A stretch of DNA of 64,000 nt from Bacteroidota bacterium (GCA_018266435.1 JAFEAL010000004.1:239717-303716); one strand, 5' to 3'; counted from the first letter of the stretch, positions 9,517 through 19,720 are shown. Numbers and translations are program-made. Notes: a model not told the origin generated them from the sequence alone.

Positions 9517-10827
9517 ATGAAAAAGATTCAATTGATCTACGGAATAGCTACGGCTGCATTGTGTGCGCTGGTGTTTCATTTGGAGGCACAAAACCCCAAA
9601 GCAAAAAACGGAACATTCGCCCTTACCCACGCGACTATTGAGACGGTAACAAAAGGAATCATTTCAGACGGAACGGTAGTCATCAGTAACGGAAAAATCA
9701 CAGCCGTAGGCAATAATATTCAACCTCCGGCCGGAGCCGAGGTGATTGATTGCAAAGGACTGTTCATTTACCCGGGCATGATCGATGGAGGAACTAACTT
9801 GGGTCTTTCTGAAATTGGGGCAGATCCACGCACCCAGGATTTCAACGAAATAGGAGATGTCATCCCTCAAATGCATGCACTCACAGCAGTTAACCCCAAT
9901 GCGGTAGCCATACCGATTACCCGTGTAAGTGGCGTGACTACTGTGCTGGCCGCCCCACAAGGAGATTTGTATGCCGGCACGGCCGCCCTCATTAATCTTC
10001 ACGGATATACCTCCGAACAAATGTATGCAGGTTTTCAGGGAGCCGTCCTCATCTTCCCGAATACCGGAAGACGAGGATACTTTGATCGCAGAACAGATGA
10101 TGAAATAAAAAAAGCAGCCGACAACGCCTTAAAAAAAATGAGCGAGGTGTGGAATCGTGCCGTGCAGTATCAAAAGATTGACTCAGCCACCAAAGGAAAT
10201 GCCGGATACTACCCTGAGATGCAGGCACTATTGCCTGTGGTGAAGGGCGAGCATCCGCTGTTAATTGAAGTCAACAAAGCCAAAGACATTACGGCTGCCT
10301 TGAAGTGGGTAAAAGATAAAAAAGTAAAAAATGTAATCCTTACCGGTGTGGCCGAAGGTTGGCGTGTGGCCGATGATATTGCAAAAGCAAAAATTCCGGT
10401 AATCACAGGCGGAATTCTTGAATTGCCCGTTCGGGATTATGACCGCTATGATCAAGCCTACGCCAATGCCGGACAAATGGCCAAGGCCGGAGTGAAAGTA
10501 GCCATTCGCTCGGGAGAAAATGGAAATCAGAATTTTCGAAATTTGCCGTACCATGCCGGGTTTGCTGTGGCGTATGGTATGGATAAAATGGAAGCACTGA
10601 AAGCCATCACCATTGTGCCCGCAGAAATTTTTGGTGTAGCAGACAAATTGGGGTCAATTGAAACCGGAAAAACAGCAAACCTGTTTGTATGTGATGGCGA
10701 CCCGTTTGAACCCAAAACTCAAATCAAACAAGTATTTATTGAAGGCTGGCAGATACCACTGGTGAGTCGGCAAACCCAGATGTATGATGAGTTTTTGAAA
10801 CGCGAACCGGGTGTAAACAAAAGATAA
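9517..10827 (+). CDS. Exported amidohydrolase-like protein lacking the HxH metal motif (second copy)
   Basis: A 436-residue protein with a signal peptide (hydrophobic 5-20, cleavage near LEA-QN). The family fold is recognisable at both ends: beta strands with ISDGTVVISNGKITAVG at 49-65, and APAEIFGV-type C-terminal residues with GSIETGKTANLFV near 385-397. At the metal-site turn it reads GMIDGGTNLGL (87-97), so the HxH histidines are absent, as in the first gene of the operon. It starts two bases after the stop of the active paralog, with the in-frame start at 9469 rejected because it would overlap that gene and hide the signal peptide. Likely a non-catalytic partner of the middle protein. 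A terminator follows at 10850. Confidence 0.8.
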   Translation: MKKIQLIYGIATAALCALVFHLEAQNPKAKNGTFALTHATIETVTKGIISDGTVVISNGKITAVGNNIQPPAGAEVIDCKGLFIYPGMIDGGTNLGLSEIGADPRTQDFNEIGDVIPQMHALTAVNPNAVAIPITRVSGVTTVLAAPQGDLYAGTAALINLHGYTSEQMYAGFQGAVLIFPNTGRRGYFDRRTDDEIKKAADNALKKMSEVWNRAVQYQKIDSATKGNAGYYPEMQALLPVVKGEHPLLIEVNKAKDITAALKWVKDKKVKNVILTGVAEGWRVADDIAKAKIPVITGGILELPVRDYDRYDQAYANAGQMAKAGVKVAIRSGENGNQNFRNLPYHAGFAVAYGMDKMEALKAITIVPAEIFGVADKLGSIETGKTANLFVCDGDPFEPKTQIKQVFIEGWQIPLVSRQTQMYDEFLKREPGVNKR

Positions 10828-10849
10828 TTAATCAGATAACCCCTTGAAT

Positions 10850-10880
10850 AGGCGTCAGGATCACTGATGCCTTTTTTATT
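10850..10880 (+). terminator. Rho-independent terminator of the amidohydrolase operon
   Basis: AGGCGTCAG (10850-10858) pairs with CTGATGCCT (10864-10872) with one G-U pair around a 5-base loop, and the stem runs into a T-rich tract (10872-10880). It sits 22 bases after the last stop codon of the operon. Confidence 0.75.
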
Positions 10881-10957
10881 TTATAAACCCCGGGAAGTAT
10901 AAATCAGCCCGGTTCAATTTTATTGCTGAAATTTACTGTTGATAAAATCGGCTTTGT

Positions 10958-12268
10958 ATGATCATGTTCATAGACATGAACAGTTTTTTTGCCAGTTGCG
11001 AGCAGCAGGTTAATTTTTGGTTGCGTGGCAGGCCGGTGGGAGTTTGCACCTATACCGGCAAGTACGGCTGCATCATCGCGCCCTCCATCGAAGCTAAAAA
11101 GAATGGAGTAAAAACCGGCATGCGCCTGAACGATGCCATTCAAATTTGCCCTGACCTGGTGCCGTTAGAAACACACCCTAACCGCTACAGGGAATACCAC
11201 ATCAAAATCATGAATATACTCAGGCAGTATTCTGAAGATGTAATTCCCAAAAGTATCGATGAAGCCATTATTGATCTCACGGCCTACAAACTGATATACA
11301 AAAACCTTGCAGACCTTGAAAAACTCGCCCGCCAAATTAAAAAAGACATTCGTGAGAAAGTAGGAGATTGGTTAAGGTGCTCAATCGGTATTGCACCAAA
11401 TGCTTTTTTAGCCAAGTTGGGCTCAGATATACAGAAACCCGATGGGCTTATAGTAATTATGCCAGAAAACATTGACGCTGTACTTTCAAAACTGAAGTTG
11501 GTGGATTTGCCCGGCATAGGTAACGGAATGTCTGAACGCTTGATGAATGCAGGCATCTATACGCCTTTGCAATTGAGACATACCAAACCTGATTTTTTGC
11601 GAGCTGCCTGCAAAAGTGTAGTCGGTTTTTATTGGTACCAACGGCTTAATTTTCAGGAAGTAGAAATTGATACGCATAATGAGGGATATAAAAGCATGCA
11701 GGCCATGCGGCAGGTTTCTGCTGAGAAAAGAAAATCAGTGGAGAACCTGCATCAGCTTCTTATTTCACTTTGCATGACGTTGGAAAAACGCATGGTGCGC
11801 AACGGAGTGTTTTGCTGCGATTTGGGGTTTTATACTTCGTACGAAGAACGAACCTGGAAAGACCATGTTCACTTGCAAAAACCCGTGCAAGACGGTATGG
11901 AGTTGGTAAATATCATTAAAACACGCATGCATAATTTTGAAACGAAAAACCACAGTGGCCCAATTATCAATACCGGGGTAAAGGCCATGTGTGTTTACGT
12001 CAGCCGGTTTGTTTCAGACGATGCACTGCAATACCATTTATTTGAAAACAACATTACCAAAGACAAGCTGCGAAAAATTATTTATGATGTGAAAAATAAA
12101 TACGGCTTGGATAAGATCATGAAGGCAGCCGAACTGAGCGAAAGTCCGGCTATGCGCGATGCCATTGGGTTTGGCTCGGTAAAAGACCTGCACGGTGATA
12201 AATCAGTGGCTGAGCAGATGGAAGAACTCGGAATGGATTCATCCAAAATAGACCTGAGTAATTTTTAG
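10958..12268 (+). CDS. Y-family DNA polymerase (DinB/UmuC-like)
   Basis: A 436-residue translesion polymerase. The N-terminal catalytic motif FIDMNSFFASCEQ is at 4-16 (Asp6 a metal ligand), and the second acidic motif SIDEAIIDL is at 99-107 (Asp101, Glu102). The helix-hairpin-helix-like thumb element LVDLPGIGNGMSERL lies near 177-191, and a little-finger domain follows. The length is longer than E. coli Pol IV (351) and close to UmuC (422). No umuD-like gene is adjacent. Either ATG at 10958 or 10964 can start it; the sequence GGCTTTG 12-18 bases upstream half-matches a Bacteroidota -7 box. The stop overlaps the end of the convergent kdsB by four bases. It probably belongs to DNA damage tolerance. 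Confidence 0.88.
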   Translation: MIMFIDMNSFFASCEQQVNFWLRGRPVGVCTYTGKYGCIIAPSIEAKKNGVKTGMRLNDAIQICPDLVPLETHPNRYREYHIKIMNILRQYSEDVIPKSIDEAIIDLTAYKLIYKNLADLEKLARQIKKDIREKVGDWLRCSIGIAPNAFLAKLGSDIQKPDGLIVIMPENIDAVLSKLKLVDLPGIGNGMSERLMNAGIYTPLQLRHTKPDFLRAACKSVVGFYWYQRLNFQEVEIDTHNEGYKSMQAMRQVSAEKRKSVENLHQLLISLCMTLEKRMVRNGVFCCDLGFYTSYEERTWKDHVHLQKPVQDGMELVNIIKTRMHNFETKNHSGPIINTGVKAMCVYVSRFVSDDALQYHLFENNITKDKLRKIIYDVKNKYGLDKIMKAAELSESPAMRDAIGFGSVKDLHGDKSVAEQMEELGMDSSKIDLSNF

Positions 12269-13014
12269 ACTTGCTTTTTCAGGATAGCTATTGCTTTTTG
12301 TAAATCTTCAGGTGTGTCGATGCAGATACTTTCTTCCATTTCAGTTTCTACTGTCTTGATTTTAAATCCGTTTTCTATCCACCGCAGTTGTTCCAGTGAC
12401 TCCGCGTTCTCAAGAACGGAAGGGGAGAGTTTGGTGATTTTTTCGAGTACATCTGTGCGATAAGCATATAAACCCACGTGCCGGTAAAATACAGTAGCAG
12501 TCAGCCATTTTTTTTGTTCCGTTTTTTGAACGAAAGGAATAGGTGATCGGCTGAAATAAATTGCTTCCTGATTTTTGTTGATGACCACTTTAGCCTCACC
12601 TACGGAGAGCAACTGTTCAAGTGTAGAAATTTTTTGAATCAACGTGGCCAGTTCAGTTTGCGGTGTAAGCGATGAACAAAGTAAATCAATTTGACGAGGA
12701 TCGATAAACGGTTCATCGCCCTGAATGTTGAGGGTGAAATCAAATTTTTCTTTTTGCCTCTGTAATGCTTCAAAGCAACGGTCGGTTCCACTCGGGTGGT
12801 GGTGAGCAGTCATGCAGGCTTCTCCGCCAAAAGCAAGTACATGATCGTATATCCGCTGATCATCGGTAGCCACGACTACCCGTTGAAGGTGTTTTGATTT
12901 TTTTACCTGATGATAGACACGCTCAATCATCGTTTGGCCGAGCATATCGGCCAGCGGTTTGCCCGGAAAACGCGAAGAGGCGTAGCGCGAGGGGATAATG
13001 CCAACTATTTTCAT
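12265..13014 (-). CDS. kdsB: 3-deoxy-manno-octulosonate cytidylyltransferase (CMP-KDO synthetase)
   Basis: Makes CMP-KDO from CTP and KDO, the activated sugar for the inner core of lipopolysaccharide; cytosolic. The 249-residue length fits the family. The nucleotide-binding N terminus IIPSRYASSRFPGKPL is at 6-21, VVATDD at 47-52, and the Mg-binding NIQGDEPF at 96-103 (Asp100). The presence of the gene says the host has an LPS outer membrane. The upstream neighbour on the same strand, an RNA methyltransferase, ends 46 bases before this start, so the two may be co-transcribed. Its 3' end overlaps the polymerase gene tail to tail. Confidence 0.94.
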   Translation of the reverse strand: MKIVGIIPSRYASSRFPGKPLADMLGQTMIERVYHQVKKSKHLQRVVVATDDQRIYDHVLAFGGEACMTAHHHPSGTDRCFEALQRQKEKFDFTLNIQGDEPFIDPRQIDLLCSSLTPQTELATLIQKISTLEQLLSVGEAKVVINKNQEAIYFSRSPIPFVQKTEQKKWLTATVFYRHVGLYAYRTDVLEKITKLSPSVLENAESLEQLRWIENGFKIKTVETEMEESICIDTPEDLQKAIAILKKQV

Positions 13015-13060
13015 CTGAATAATTACGGCTGCAAATTACTGATTAGTCAGTGAATAATGA

Positions 13061-14416
13061 TTAACGCTTACTCCGTATTCTCCATTCAGACGGATATAAA
13101 TTATTGGTACGGTTGCCTAAATGGTTGGCCCAGCCAATGGGTAAATTTTGATGCGTGATTAACGTGTGTCCTTTTATTTCAGAGGCTAATAGAAATGAGT
13201 CTTTCCTTAAATAGGCGATGGCTTGCTCATGACTTAGTTCAGCACAAGAAAAATTTTTGCTGTTGATTTGAACAGAAAGTGCCAGCGCATGCTCGGGTAT
13301 TAACCTGGTGTGTTTTACCGTACACAGGGCTGTTCCTTTTTGAATAACCCTTAATCGCTCGGAAATAAATTCAATTACTTCAACCTGGTCTTTTCGTGTA
13401 CTGATTACTAAGTCGTTGTGAAAAATATAACGGGTATTATCGGAGTGCTTAAGCCAATCAGCCAATTGAGAAATTACTTCCTTGGGTGCGTTCTTAAAAT
13501 TTTTTTTAGTTCTGATAAATGGTTCGTCTTCCTTTTCTGTTTTCTGTATTACCGAAATAAAAAAACCTTCGCCTTTTACGCTATGAGGAAAAAATTGATA
13601 GCCCGTTACATTTTGGTATTCAGTTTCAGTCACACCCCAGGCCGGGTCTGTTGCCAGTAACAAATTTTTTGCTCGTTTATTGTTGATGAACGAGGCTACA
13701 CTCTCGTAATTTTCTTTTTGAGAGTAGGTGCACGTAGAATAAATCAATATCCCGTTCTCTTTTAAGGTCGGCCAAATTTCTTGTAAAATCCGTTGCTGCC
13801 GCAACGAGCACAATTCAGTATTTTCAACAGACCACTCGTTAATTGCACTGGTATCTTTGCGAAATAACCCTTCACCCGAGCAGGGTGCATCCACCAGAAT
13901 TACATCAAAAAAACCATTCAGGCTTTTAAAATCTTGCGGATCGTTGTTGGTAATCACTACGTTCGGGTTTCCCCATTTGCAAATATTTTCTGCGAGTACC
14001 GTGGCCCGTGCGCGAATGGTTTCATTGGCAACCAAAAGTGATTGCTCTCCGAGCAGACTCAGCAGATGCGTTGATTTGCCTCCGGGCGCAGCACACAAGT
14101 CTAACACACGTATCGGCTTTGTCAAGTCAACGGTCTGTTTCAGTGCCTGTTCAATAAACATGGAACTTGCTTCTTGCACATAATAAGCTCCGCCATGAAA
14201 GAGCGGGTCAAAAGTAAATGAAGGGCGCTCATTCAAATAATACCCAAAGTCGGTCCAGGCAATGCGCTCAAGTTCAAGTGCTGAACTTTTTTGTGGATTG
14301 ATACGAATTGAGGTGGGAGCAGACTGCCGGTGTGCGCCTTCAAACTTTGGCCAGTCTTTGCCCAACTGATTCTTCATCCGTTCTTCAAAAGCAACAGGGA
14401 AAATGAAATTGTTCAT
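13061..14416 (-). CDS. NOL1/NOP2/Sun-family RNA m5C methyltransferase (RsmF-like)
   Basis: Transfers a methyl group from S-adenosylmethionine to C5 of cytosine in rRNA or tRNA. In the 451 residues the SAM-binding motif VLDLCAAPGGKSTHLL is at 104-119, motif IV DAPCSGEGLF at 176-185 (Cys179), and motif VI STCTYS at 227-232 with the catalytic nucleophile Cys229. The region beyond about 310 resembles the C-terminal RNA-binding part of RsmF (YebU), ending in a PUA-like segment. Substrate cannot be fixed from sequence; 16S rRNA C1407 is the E. coli precedent. The start codon lies seven bases downstream of a perfect TAGCTTTG box, implying a very short leader. Confidence 0.88.
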   Translation of the reverse strand: MNNFIFPVAFEERMKNQLGKDWPKFEGAHRQSAPTSIRINPQKSSALELERIAWTDFGYYLNERPSFTFDPLFHGGAYYVQEASSMFIEQALKQTVDLTKPIRVLDLCAAPGGKSTHLLSLLGEQSLLVANETIRARATVLAENICKWGNPNVVITNNDPQDFKSLNGFFDVILVDAPCSGEGLFRKDTSAINEWSVENTELCSLRQQRILQEIWPTLKENGILIYSTCTYSQKENYESVASFINNKRAKNLLLATDPAWGVTETEYQNVTGYQFFPHSVKGEGFFISVIQKTEKEDEPFIRTKKNFKNAPKEVISQLADWLKHSDNTRYIFHNDLVISTRKDQVEVIEFISERLRVIQKGTALCTVKHTRLIPEHALALSVQINSKNFSCAELSHEQAIAYLRKDSFLLASEIKGHTLITHQNLPIGWANHLGNRTNNLYPSEWRIRSKR

Positions 14417-14423
14417 CGAATCC

Positions 14424-14431
14424 CAAAGCTA
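14424..14431 (-). promoter_or_regulatory. Perfect -7 box (TAGCTTTG) before the RsmF-like gene
   Basis: On the minus strand TAGCTTTG matches TAnnTTTG exactly and ends seven bases before the ATG at 14416. No TTTG is found about 20 bases further upstream, so the -33 element is weak or absent. If used, the transcript would be nearly leaderless. Confidence 0.4.
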
Positions 14432-14476
14432 TGTGATCCGTACAAATAATTTCCGTTACTTTCGAGCAAATTATTT

Positions 14477-15751
14477 ATGGAAATAAAAGCAAATAGCCCT
14501 TTGTTGAAAAGTTGGGTCGAGGTATCCACTACTTCCGATTTTCCAATTCAAAATTTGCCATTCGGAATTTTTAAAACCCGATACCTCTCTTCGGTAGCGG
14601 GGGTTGCCATTGGTGAATATGTGTTGGATTTGGTTTACTTGCATGAGCATGGGTTCTTTGATGGGCTCGGGTTACCCACAGGCATTTTCAATCAAAAGTA
14701 CCTGAATGATTTTCTGGCACTTGGAAGAAAAAAAGGAAGAGAAGTGCGCGAACGGATTTCGGAGTTACTCAGGCATGATAACGATGAATTGAAATCAAAC
14801 AAGGCCGCACGCGAGATTGCGCTGATCCCGATGAGTGAAGTGCAAATGCAAATGCCCGTGCGTATTCCCAACTATACCGATTTTTATAGCAGCGAAGAAC
14901 ACGCCACCAACGTGGGGTCGATGTTTCGCGATCCGAAAAATGCATTACTTCCCAACTGGAAACACTTGCCCGTGGGTTATCACGGCCGCGCTTCTTCTAT
15001 TGTAGTTTCCGGCACCTCCATTCACAGACCCAAAGGACAGATCAAGCCACAAGATTCAGATCTTCCCATTTTTTGCCCCTCACAAAAACTGGACTTTGAA
15101 CTGGAAGTTGCCTTCATCACTTGCTCTGATACAAAACTGGGCTCACCCATTACAACAAAAGAAGCAGAAGAAAATATTTTTGGGTTAGTGTTGTTCAATG
15201 ACTGGAGCGCGCGTGATATCCAAACCTGGGAATACGTGCCACTCGGCCCGTTCCTTGCTAAAAATTTTGGGTCTACCATTTCGCCTTGGATAGTAACACT
15301 CGATGCCCTTGAGCCTTTCCGCGTAAAAGGGCCTGAACAAATCCCCAATGTACTCCCTTACCTTTCATTTGAAGGAGCAAAGAATTTTGATATTGCTTTG
15401 GACGTTTTGATTCAACCAGAAAAAGGAGAGGCCACTTCGGTGAGTCACTCCAACTTCAAATACATGTATTGGAACATGGCACAACAGCTTGCCCACCATA
15501 CGGTGAATGGCTGCAATATTCAGGTAGGAGACATGTATGCCAGTGGCACCATTAGCGGACCGGCTGCCGGCTCATATGGTTCCATGCTTGAACTGACCTG
15601 GAACGGCCAGCAACCCCTGCATTTAAGTGATGGAAGTGAACGCAAATTTCTGCTCGATAATGATACATTGATCATCAAAGGCCATTGTGAAAAAAATGGC
15701 GTGAGGATTGGATTTGGTGAATGTAAGGGTAAGGTTTTGGCGGCAGTTTAG
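14477..15751 (+). CDS. fahA: Fumarylacetoacetase
   Basis: Last enzyme of tyrosine and phenylalanine breakdown through homogentisate: splits fumarylacetoacetate into fumarate and acetoacetate; cytosolic, needs Ca2+/Mg2+. The 424 residues match the long (type I) FAH form with an SH3-like N-terminal domain. Aligning by motif, Asp135 (in YTDFYSS), Glu208 and Glu210 (in DFELEVA) and Asp242 (in NDWSARDIQ) are the metal ligands, and His142 (in EEHATNVG) is the catalytic base. The gene implies aerobic aromatic amino acid catabolism; the rest of the pathway (hpd, hmgA) is not in the window. It diverges from the RsmF-like gene across 60 bases; TACTTTCG at 14457-14464 is a one-mismatch -7 box. Confidence 0.94.
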   Translation: MEIKANSPLLKSWVEVSTTSDFPIQNLPFGIFKTRYLSSVAGVAIGEYVLDLVYLHEHGFFDGLGLPTGIFNQKYLNDFLALGRKKGREVRERISELLRHDNDELKSNKAAREIALIPMSEVQMQMPVRIPNYTDFYSSEEHATNVGSMFRDPKNALLPNWKHLPVGYHGRASSIVVSGTSIHRPKGQIKPQDSDLPIFCPSQKLDFELEVAFITCSDTKLGSPITTKEAEENIFGLVLFNDWSARDIQTWEYVPLGPFLAKNFGSTISPWIVTLDALEPFRVKGPEQIPNVLPYLSFEGAKNFDIALDVLIQPEKGEATSVSHSNFKYMYWNMAQQLAHHTVNGCNIQVGDMYASGTISGPAAGSYGSMLELTWNGQQPLHLSDGSERKFLLDNDTLIIKGHCEKNGVRIGFGECKGKVLAAV

Positions 15752-15866
15752 TCCCTATTCCGACATCAAAAAAATCCAAAATCCTTGGTGTTGTTAGCAC
15801 CAAAATCCGACCTATTTTCACTACCTTCACGGCTCAATTTTTTACCGTTTTTAACTCGATTTTACA

Positions 15867-18362
15867 GTGGCAGAAAACACCGGAGACTCCCTCGAAAGAC
15901 AGAGCATAATTCCCATCAATATTGAAGACGAAATGCGTGGCGCATACATCGATTATTCGATGTCGGTCATCATTTCGCGAGCACTCCCAGATGTGCGTGA
16001 TGGCCTCAAGCCCGTGCACAGGCGCGTGCTTTACGGCATGCTCGAACTGGGCGTGAACTACAACCGGCCTTACAAAAAATCAGCCCGTATTGTGGGTGAT
16101 GTAATGGGTAAGTACCATCCGCATGGCGATGCGTCCATTTATGACACCATGGTGCGCATGGCGCAGGAGTGGAGCATGCGCTATATGCTGGTGGATGGCC
16201 AGGGAAATTTTGGTTCCGTGGATGGCGACCCGCCCGCAGCCATGCGTTACACCGAAGCGCGCTTGCGCAGGATTGCCGAAGAACTGCTGGCCGACATCAA
16301 CAAAAATACCGTTGATTTTCAACCCACATACGATGATCAAAATTCTGAGCCATCGGTGTTGCCGGCCAAAGTGCCCAATTTACTCATTAACGGGTCATCG
16401 GGTATAGCTGTGGGCATGGCTACCAACATGCCTCCGCACAACCTGAGCGAAGTGGTGGATGGAATTATTGCCTACATCGACAACCGCGAGATTACCATCC
16501 CTGAATTAATGAAAATTGTGCTGGGACCCGACTTCCCGACAGGAGGAATCATTTACGGGTATCAGGGAATTCAGGAAGCATTTCTTACCGGACGCGGAAA
16601 AATAACCGTTCGCGCCAAAGCAGAAATTGTAACGGGTGCCAACGGCAAAGAACAAATTATTGCCACTGAAATACCGTACCAGGTAAACAAAGCGCAGATG
16701 ATTGAGCGCACAGCCGTTCTTATCAACGAAAAGAAAATTGAAGGCATCAGCGACATACGCGATGAATCAGACCGCGAAGGGTTTCGGGTGGTATATGATC
16801 TGCGCAAAGACGCCATACCTAATATTGTTCTCAACAACCTGTTTAAATACACTCAGCTGCAGTCTTCATTTGGTGTAAACAATGTGGCGCTCGTGAAGGG
16901 ACGCCCACAAACACTGAACCTGAAAGATTTGATTGTTCATTTTGTTGACCATCGCCACGAAGTGGTGGTACGAAGAACCAAGTTTGAATTGGACGAAGCC
17001 GAGAAGCGTGCACATATTCTGGAAGGGTATCTCATTGCACTTGATCATTTGGATGAAGTGATAGCGTTGATCAGAAATTCAAAAGACCCTGAAGTAGCGA
17101 AAATTGGATTGATGGAAAATTTCAAGCTTTCAGAAATTCAAGCCAAGGCTATTCTCGAAATGCGTTTGCAGCGGTTGACGGGATTGGAGCGAGAGAAAAT
17201 TCAAAACGAATACAAAGAGGTAATGGAACTCATCGCCCGCCTGAAAGAAATTTTAGGAAGCGAAACCGTGCGCATGGATATCATCAAAGGCGAACTGACT
17301 GAAATGAAAGAACGCTACGGTGATGAGCGCAGAACACAGATTGTACACAGCGAAGAAGACATTACGGTGGAAGACATGATTCCTAATGAAGAAATGGTAA
17401 TTACCATTTCTAACCAGGGATATGTGAAGCGCACCTCGCTTTCCGAATACCGCACACAAGGCAGAGGAGGAATTGGATCAAAAGCAGCAGCTACTAAAGA
17501 AGATGACTTTACCGAGCATTTGTTTGTGGCAAAAGCACATAACTACCTGCTGATCTTTACCGAATTTGGAAAAGTGTACTGGAAAAAAGCATACGAAATT
17601 CCGGAAGGCAATAAAACATCAAAGGGCCGCGCGATACAAAACCTATTAAACATTGAACCGGGCGATAATGTACGGGCTGTGCTTAACTTAATAACACTGG
17701 AAGATCAGGATTACCTCAATAATACGTTTGTCATCTTGTGCACAGAAAAGGGGATCATCAAGAAGACTTCGCTCGAAGCGTACTCACGTCCGCGTGCCAA
17801 TGGCATCACAGCCATCACGGTGCATGAAGGAGATCGCCTGCTCGATGCCGCCCTCACCAACGGAAAGAACCACATCATCATTGCCAAGAGCGAAGGCAAA
17901 GCCGTTCATTTTGATGAAAGCGATGTGCGCCCTATGGGCCGCACGGCAGCTGGAGTGAAAGGTGCTACGTTGGAAAATGCCGAAGACCGCGTGATCGGTA
18001 TGGTGTGTATTTCGCGTGAAGATGCCAATTTGTTGGTAGTCTCAGAAAAAGGGTATGGCAAACGCTCTGACATTGGCGATTACCGCATTACCCGCAGGGG
18101 AGGAAAAGGTGTGAAGACTATCAACGTGACCGAAAAAACCGGCAAGCTTGTTGCTATCAAAGAAGTGGTGGATAATGACGACCTGATGATTATTAATAAA
18201 TCGGGAATCAGCATTCGCATCAGCGTAGAAGAGCTTCGTGTGATGGGCCGGGCTACACAAGGTGTGCGGCTGATCAAACTCAACGAAGACGATGCGATTT
18301 CATCGGTTGAAAAAATTCAAAAGATAGAAGAAGACAATAGTACACCCGAAGAAAATGTTTAA
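15867..18362 (+). CDS. gyrA: DNA gyrase subunit A
   Basis: The breakage-reunion subunit of gyrase, which introduces negative supercoils with GyrB. The 831 residues begin at a GTG (15867); no ATG is available nearby and the N terminus aligns well. The catalytic Tyr is Tyr128 in [10 protein letters not shown], preceded by [13 protein letters not shown]. The quinolone-resistance region reads [10 protein letters not shown] at 84-93, so the residue matching E. coli Ser83 is Ala89 while Asp93 (E. coli Asp87) is kept. The C-terminal beta-pinwheel carries a GyrA box, QGRGGIG at 531-537, which separates gyrase from topoisomerase IV, plus a second related motif RRGGKG near 743-748. The gene is followed after 36 bases by an exported TPR protein. 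Confidence 0.95.
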   Translation: MAENTGDSLERQSIIPINIEDEMRGAYIDYSMSVIISRALPDVRDGLKPVHRRVLYGMLELGVNYNRPYKKSARIVGDVMGKYHPHGDASIYDTMVRMAQEWSMRYMLVDGQGNFGSVDGDPPAAMRYTEARLRRIAEELLADINKNTVDFQPTYDDQNSEPSVLPAKVPNLLINGSSGIAVGMATNMPPHNLSEVVDGIIAYIDNREITIPELMKIVLGPDFPTGGIIYGYQGIQEAFLTGRGKITVRAKAEIVTGANGKEQIIATEIPYQVNKAQMIERTAVLINEKKIEGISDIRDESDREGFRVVYDLRKDAIPNIVLNNLFKYTQLQSSFGVNNVALVKGRPQTLNLKDLIVHFVDHRHEVVVRRTKFELDEAEKRAHILEGYLIALDHLDEVIALIRNSKDPEVAKIGLMENFKLSEIQAKAILEMRLQRLTGLEREKIQNEYKEVMELIARLKEILGSETVRMDIIKGELTEMKERYGDERRTQIVHSEEDITVEDMIPNEEMVITISNQGYVKRTSLSEYRTQGRGGIGSKAAATKEDDFTEHLFVAKAHNYLLIFTEFGKVYWKKAYEIPEGNKTSKGRAIQNLLNIEPGDNVRAVLNLITLEDQDYLNNTFVILCTEKGIIKKTSLEAYSRPRANGITAITVHEGDRLLDAALTNGKNHIIIAKSEGKAVHFDESDVRPMGRTAAGVKGATLENAEDRVIGMVCISREDANLLVVSEKGYGKRSDIGDYRITRRGGKGVKTINVTEKTGKLVAIKEVVDNDDLMIINKSGISIRISVEELRVMGRATQGVRLIKLNEDDAISSVEKIQKIEEDNSTPEENV

Positions 18363-18398
18363 CTTTAATTATCTAAATCAACTCGTAAATTTTGATCT

Positions 18399-19700
18399 AT
18401 GAAAAGAATACTCTTAGCAATTTTTATCCCGGCTTCTTTATTTGCACAAAAAGAAATAAAGCCAAGCGTAAACAAAGCCGAGGCAGCACTCCAAAAATTT
18501 AAACTAGATGAAGCAAAGAGCATCATCGATGCCACCGTGGCCAATCATGATTTTATGGTTGATAAGAAAGGAAACCCCTCAAAGAATGCAGCTAAAGCCT
18601 GGTATTTAAAGGGGTTGATCTATGCTGCGATTGACACGACAAAGAACCAGCAATTTAAATCACTGGAAGCTAATCCGTTTCCCATTGCACAAGAAGCTTT
18701 TACTAAGTCAGAAGAAATTGATAAAGGAAAAAATGAAAGTTTAGTAAACAGCGTATTTCCAGGCACTCAACTACCCGTGCCTATGACTAAATTACAAGTA
18801 GCCCAGACTTTTGCTCAGGCTTTTCTTGGTCGTGGCTATAACACGTACTCCAAAGACAAAGACTACAAAAAAGCATTTGTTGATATTGAGAAGGTGATTT
18901 TTTTCTTGCCCAAAGACACTTCACAATTAATGAATGCCGGAGTATATTTTGCCCCCGCGGCTGAAGAGTTCGACAAGGCCATTGATTACATCGCAAGGTA
19001 CCATGCCGGTGGGGGTAAAAACCCCGACTCATGGGTTCAACTTTTCTCCATTTATGCTAAACGGGCTGATGCCGTCCGTGCAAAGTACAAAGGAAACAAA
19101 GATGTTTCAGTTGTATTGAAAGATCAAGAGTACACGAAAAATATAGACTTGGCGCTGGCTGCTGCCAAAGTACTGACTACGAACTATCCTACCAATGTAG
19201 ATTATATTAATCTGGAGTATAACATCTATACTTCTACCAATCGGTTTGATGAAGCAAAAGAGTTGATGCAAAAAAAAGCAAACCTTGACCCTAAAGATGC
19301 CGAATCCCGTTATAAAATCGGTTTAATTTGTGCTCACCAAAAAAATGATGAGTGTGCCAAACACTGGATGGAAGAAGCACTGAAGGCAGACCCTCAATAT
19401 TTTGACGCAGCCATTGATTTAGCCCGATATAGTTTAGATGCTGTGCAAAAAGTAAAACACGAAAGAAACGACACGAAAGATGCAAAAAAACGTCTTGAAC
19501 TATTTCAATTGATCCGCACTAAACTGGAAGATGCGCAGTCGTATTGGGAGCGGTGTGTGGTCATTGATCCTAAGAGTCAAGACGCATGTGATGGATTGAA
19601 AACAGTTTATTATGATTTAGCTGCTTACGATGAAAAATACGAAGTCAAAATAAAAGAATTGAAAGAAAAGATGAAGGCCAACGGTCTGGAAGTAGATTGA
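18399..19700 (+). CDS. Exported tetratricopeptide-repeat protein
   Basis: A 433-residue protein with a signal peptide (MKRILLAIFIPASLFA, cleavage before QKE), so periplasmic or surface. Repeated pairs of helices with TPR-like spacing run through most of it, clearest near residues 250-345 (for example a repeat around RFDEAKELMQKKANLDPKDAE at about 286-306). No enzymatic motif. TPR proteins of this kind usually scaffold complexes. It lies 36 bases after gyrA and may be read through from it, but a strong terminator directly follows. Function unknown. Confidence 0.75.
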   Translation: MKRILLAIFIPASLFAQKEIKPSVNKAEAALQKFKLDEAKSIIDATVANHDFMVDKKGNPSKNAAKAWYLKGLIYAAIDTTKNQQFKSLEANPFPIAQEAFTKSEEIDKGKNESLVNSVFPGTQLPVPMTKLQVAQTFAQAFLGRGYNTYSKDKDYKKAFVDIEKVIFFLPKDTSQLMNAGVYFAPAAEEFDKAIDYIARYHAGGGKNPDSWVQLFSIYAKRADAVRAKYKGNKDVSVVLKDQEYTKNIDLALAAAKVLTTNYPTNVDYINLEYNIYTSTNRFDEAKELMQKKANLDPKDAESRYKIGLICAHQKNDECAKHWMEEALKADPQYFDAAIDLARYSLDAVQKVKHERNDTKDAKKRLELFQLIRTKLEDAQSYWERCVVIDPKSQDACDGLKTVYYDLAAYDEKYEVKIKELKEKMKANGLEVD

Positions 19701-19720
19701 TCAAATAATAAAAATATCGT

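Noticed and set aside
15785..15803. Hairpin TTGGTG/CACCAA between fahA and gyrA as a terminator
   Set aside because: The 6-bp stem is not followed by a T tract on the plus strand, so termination there is unsupported.
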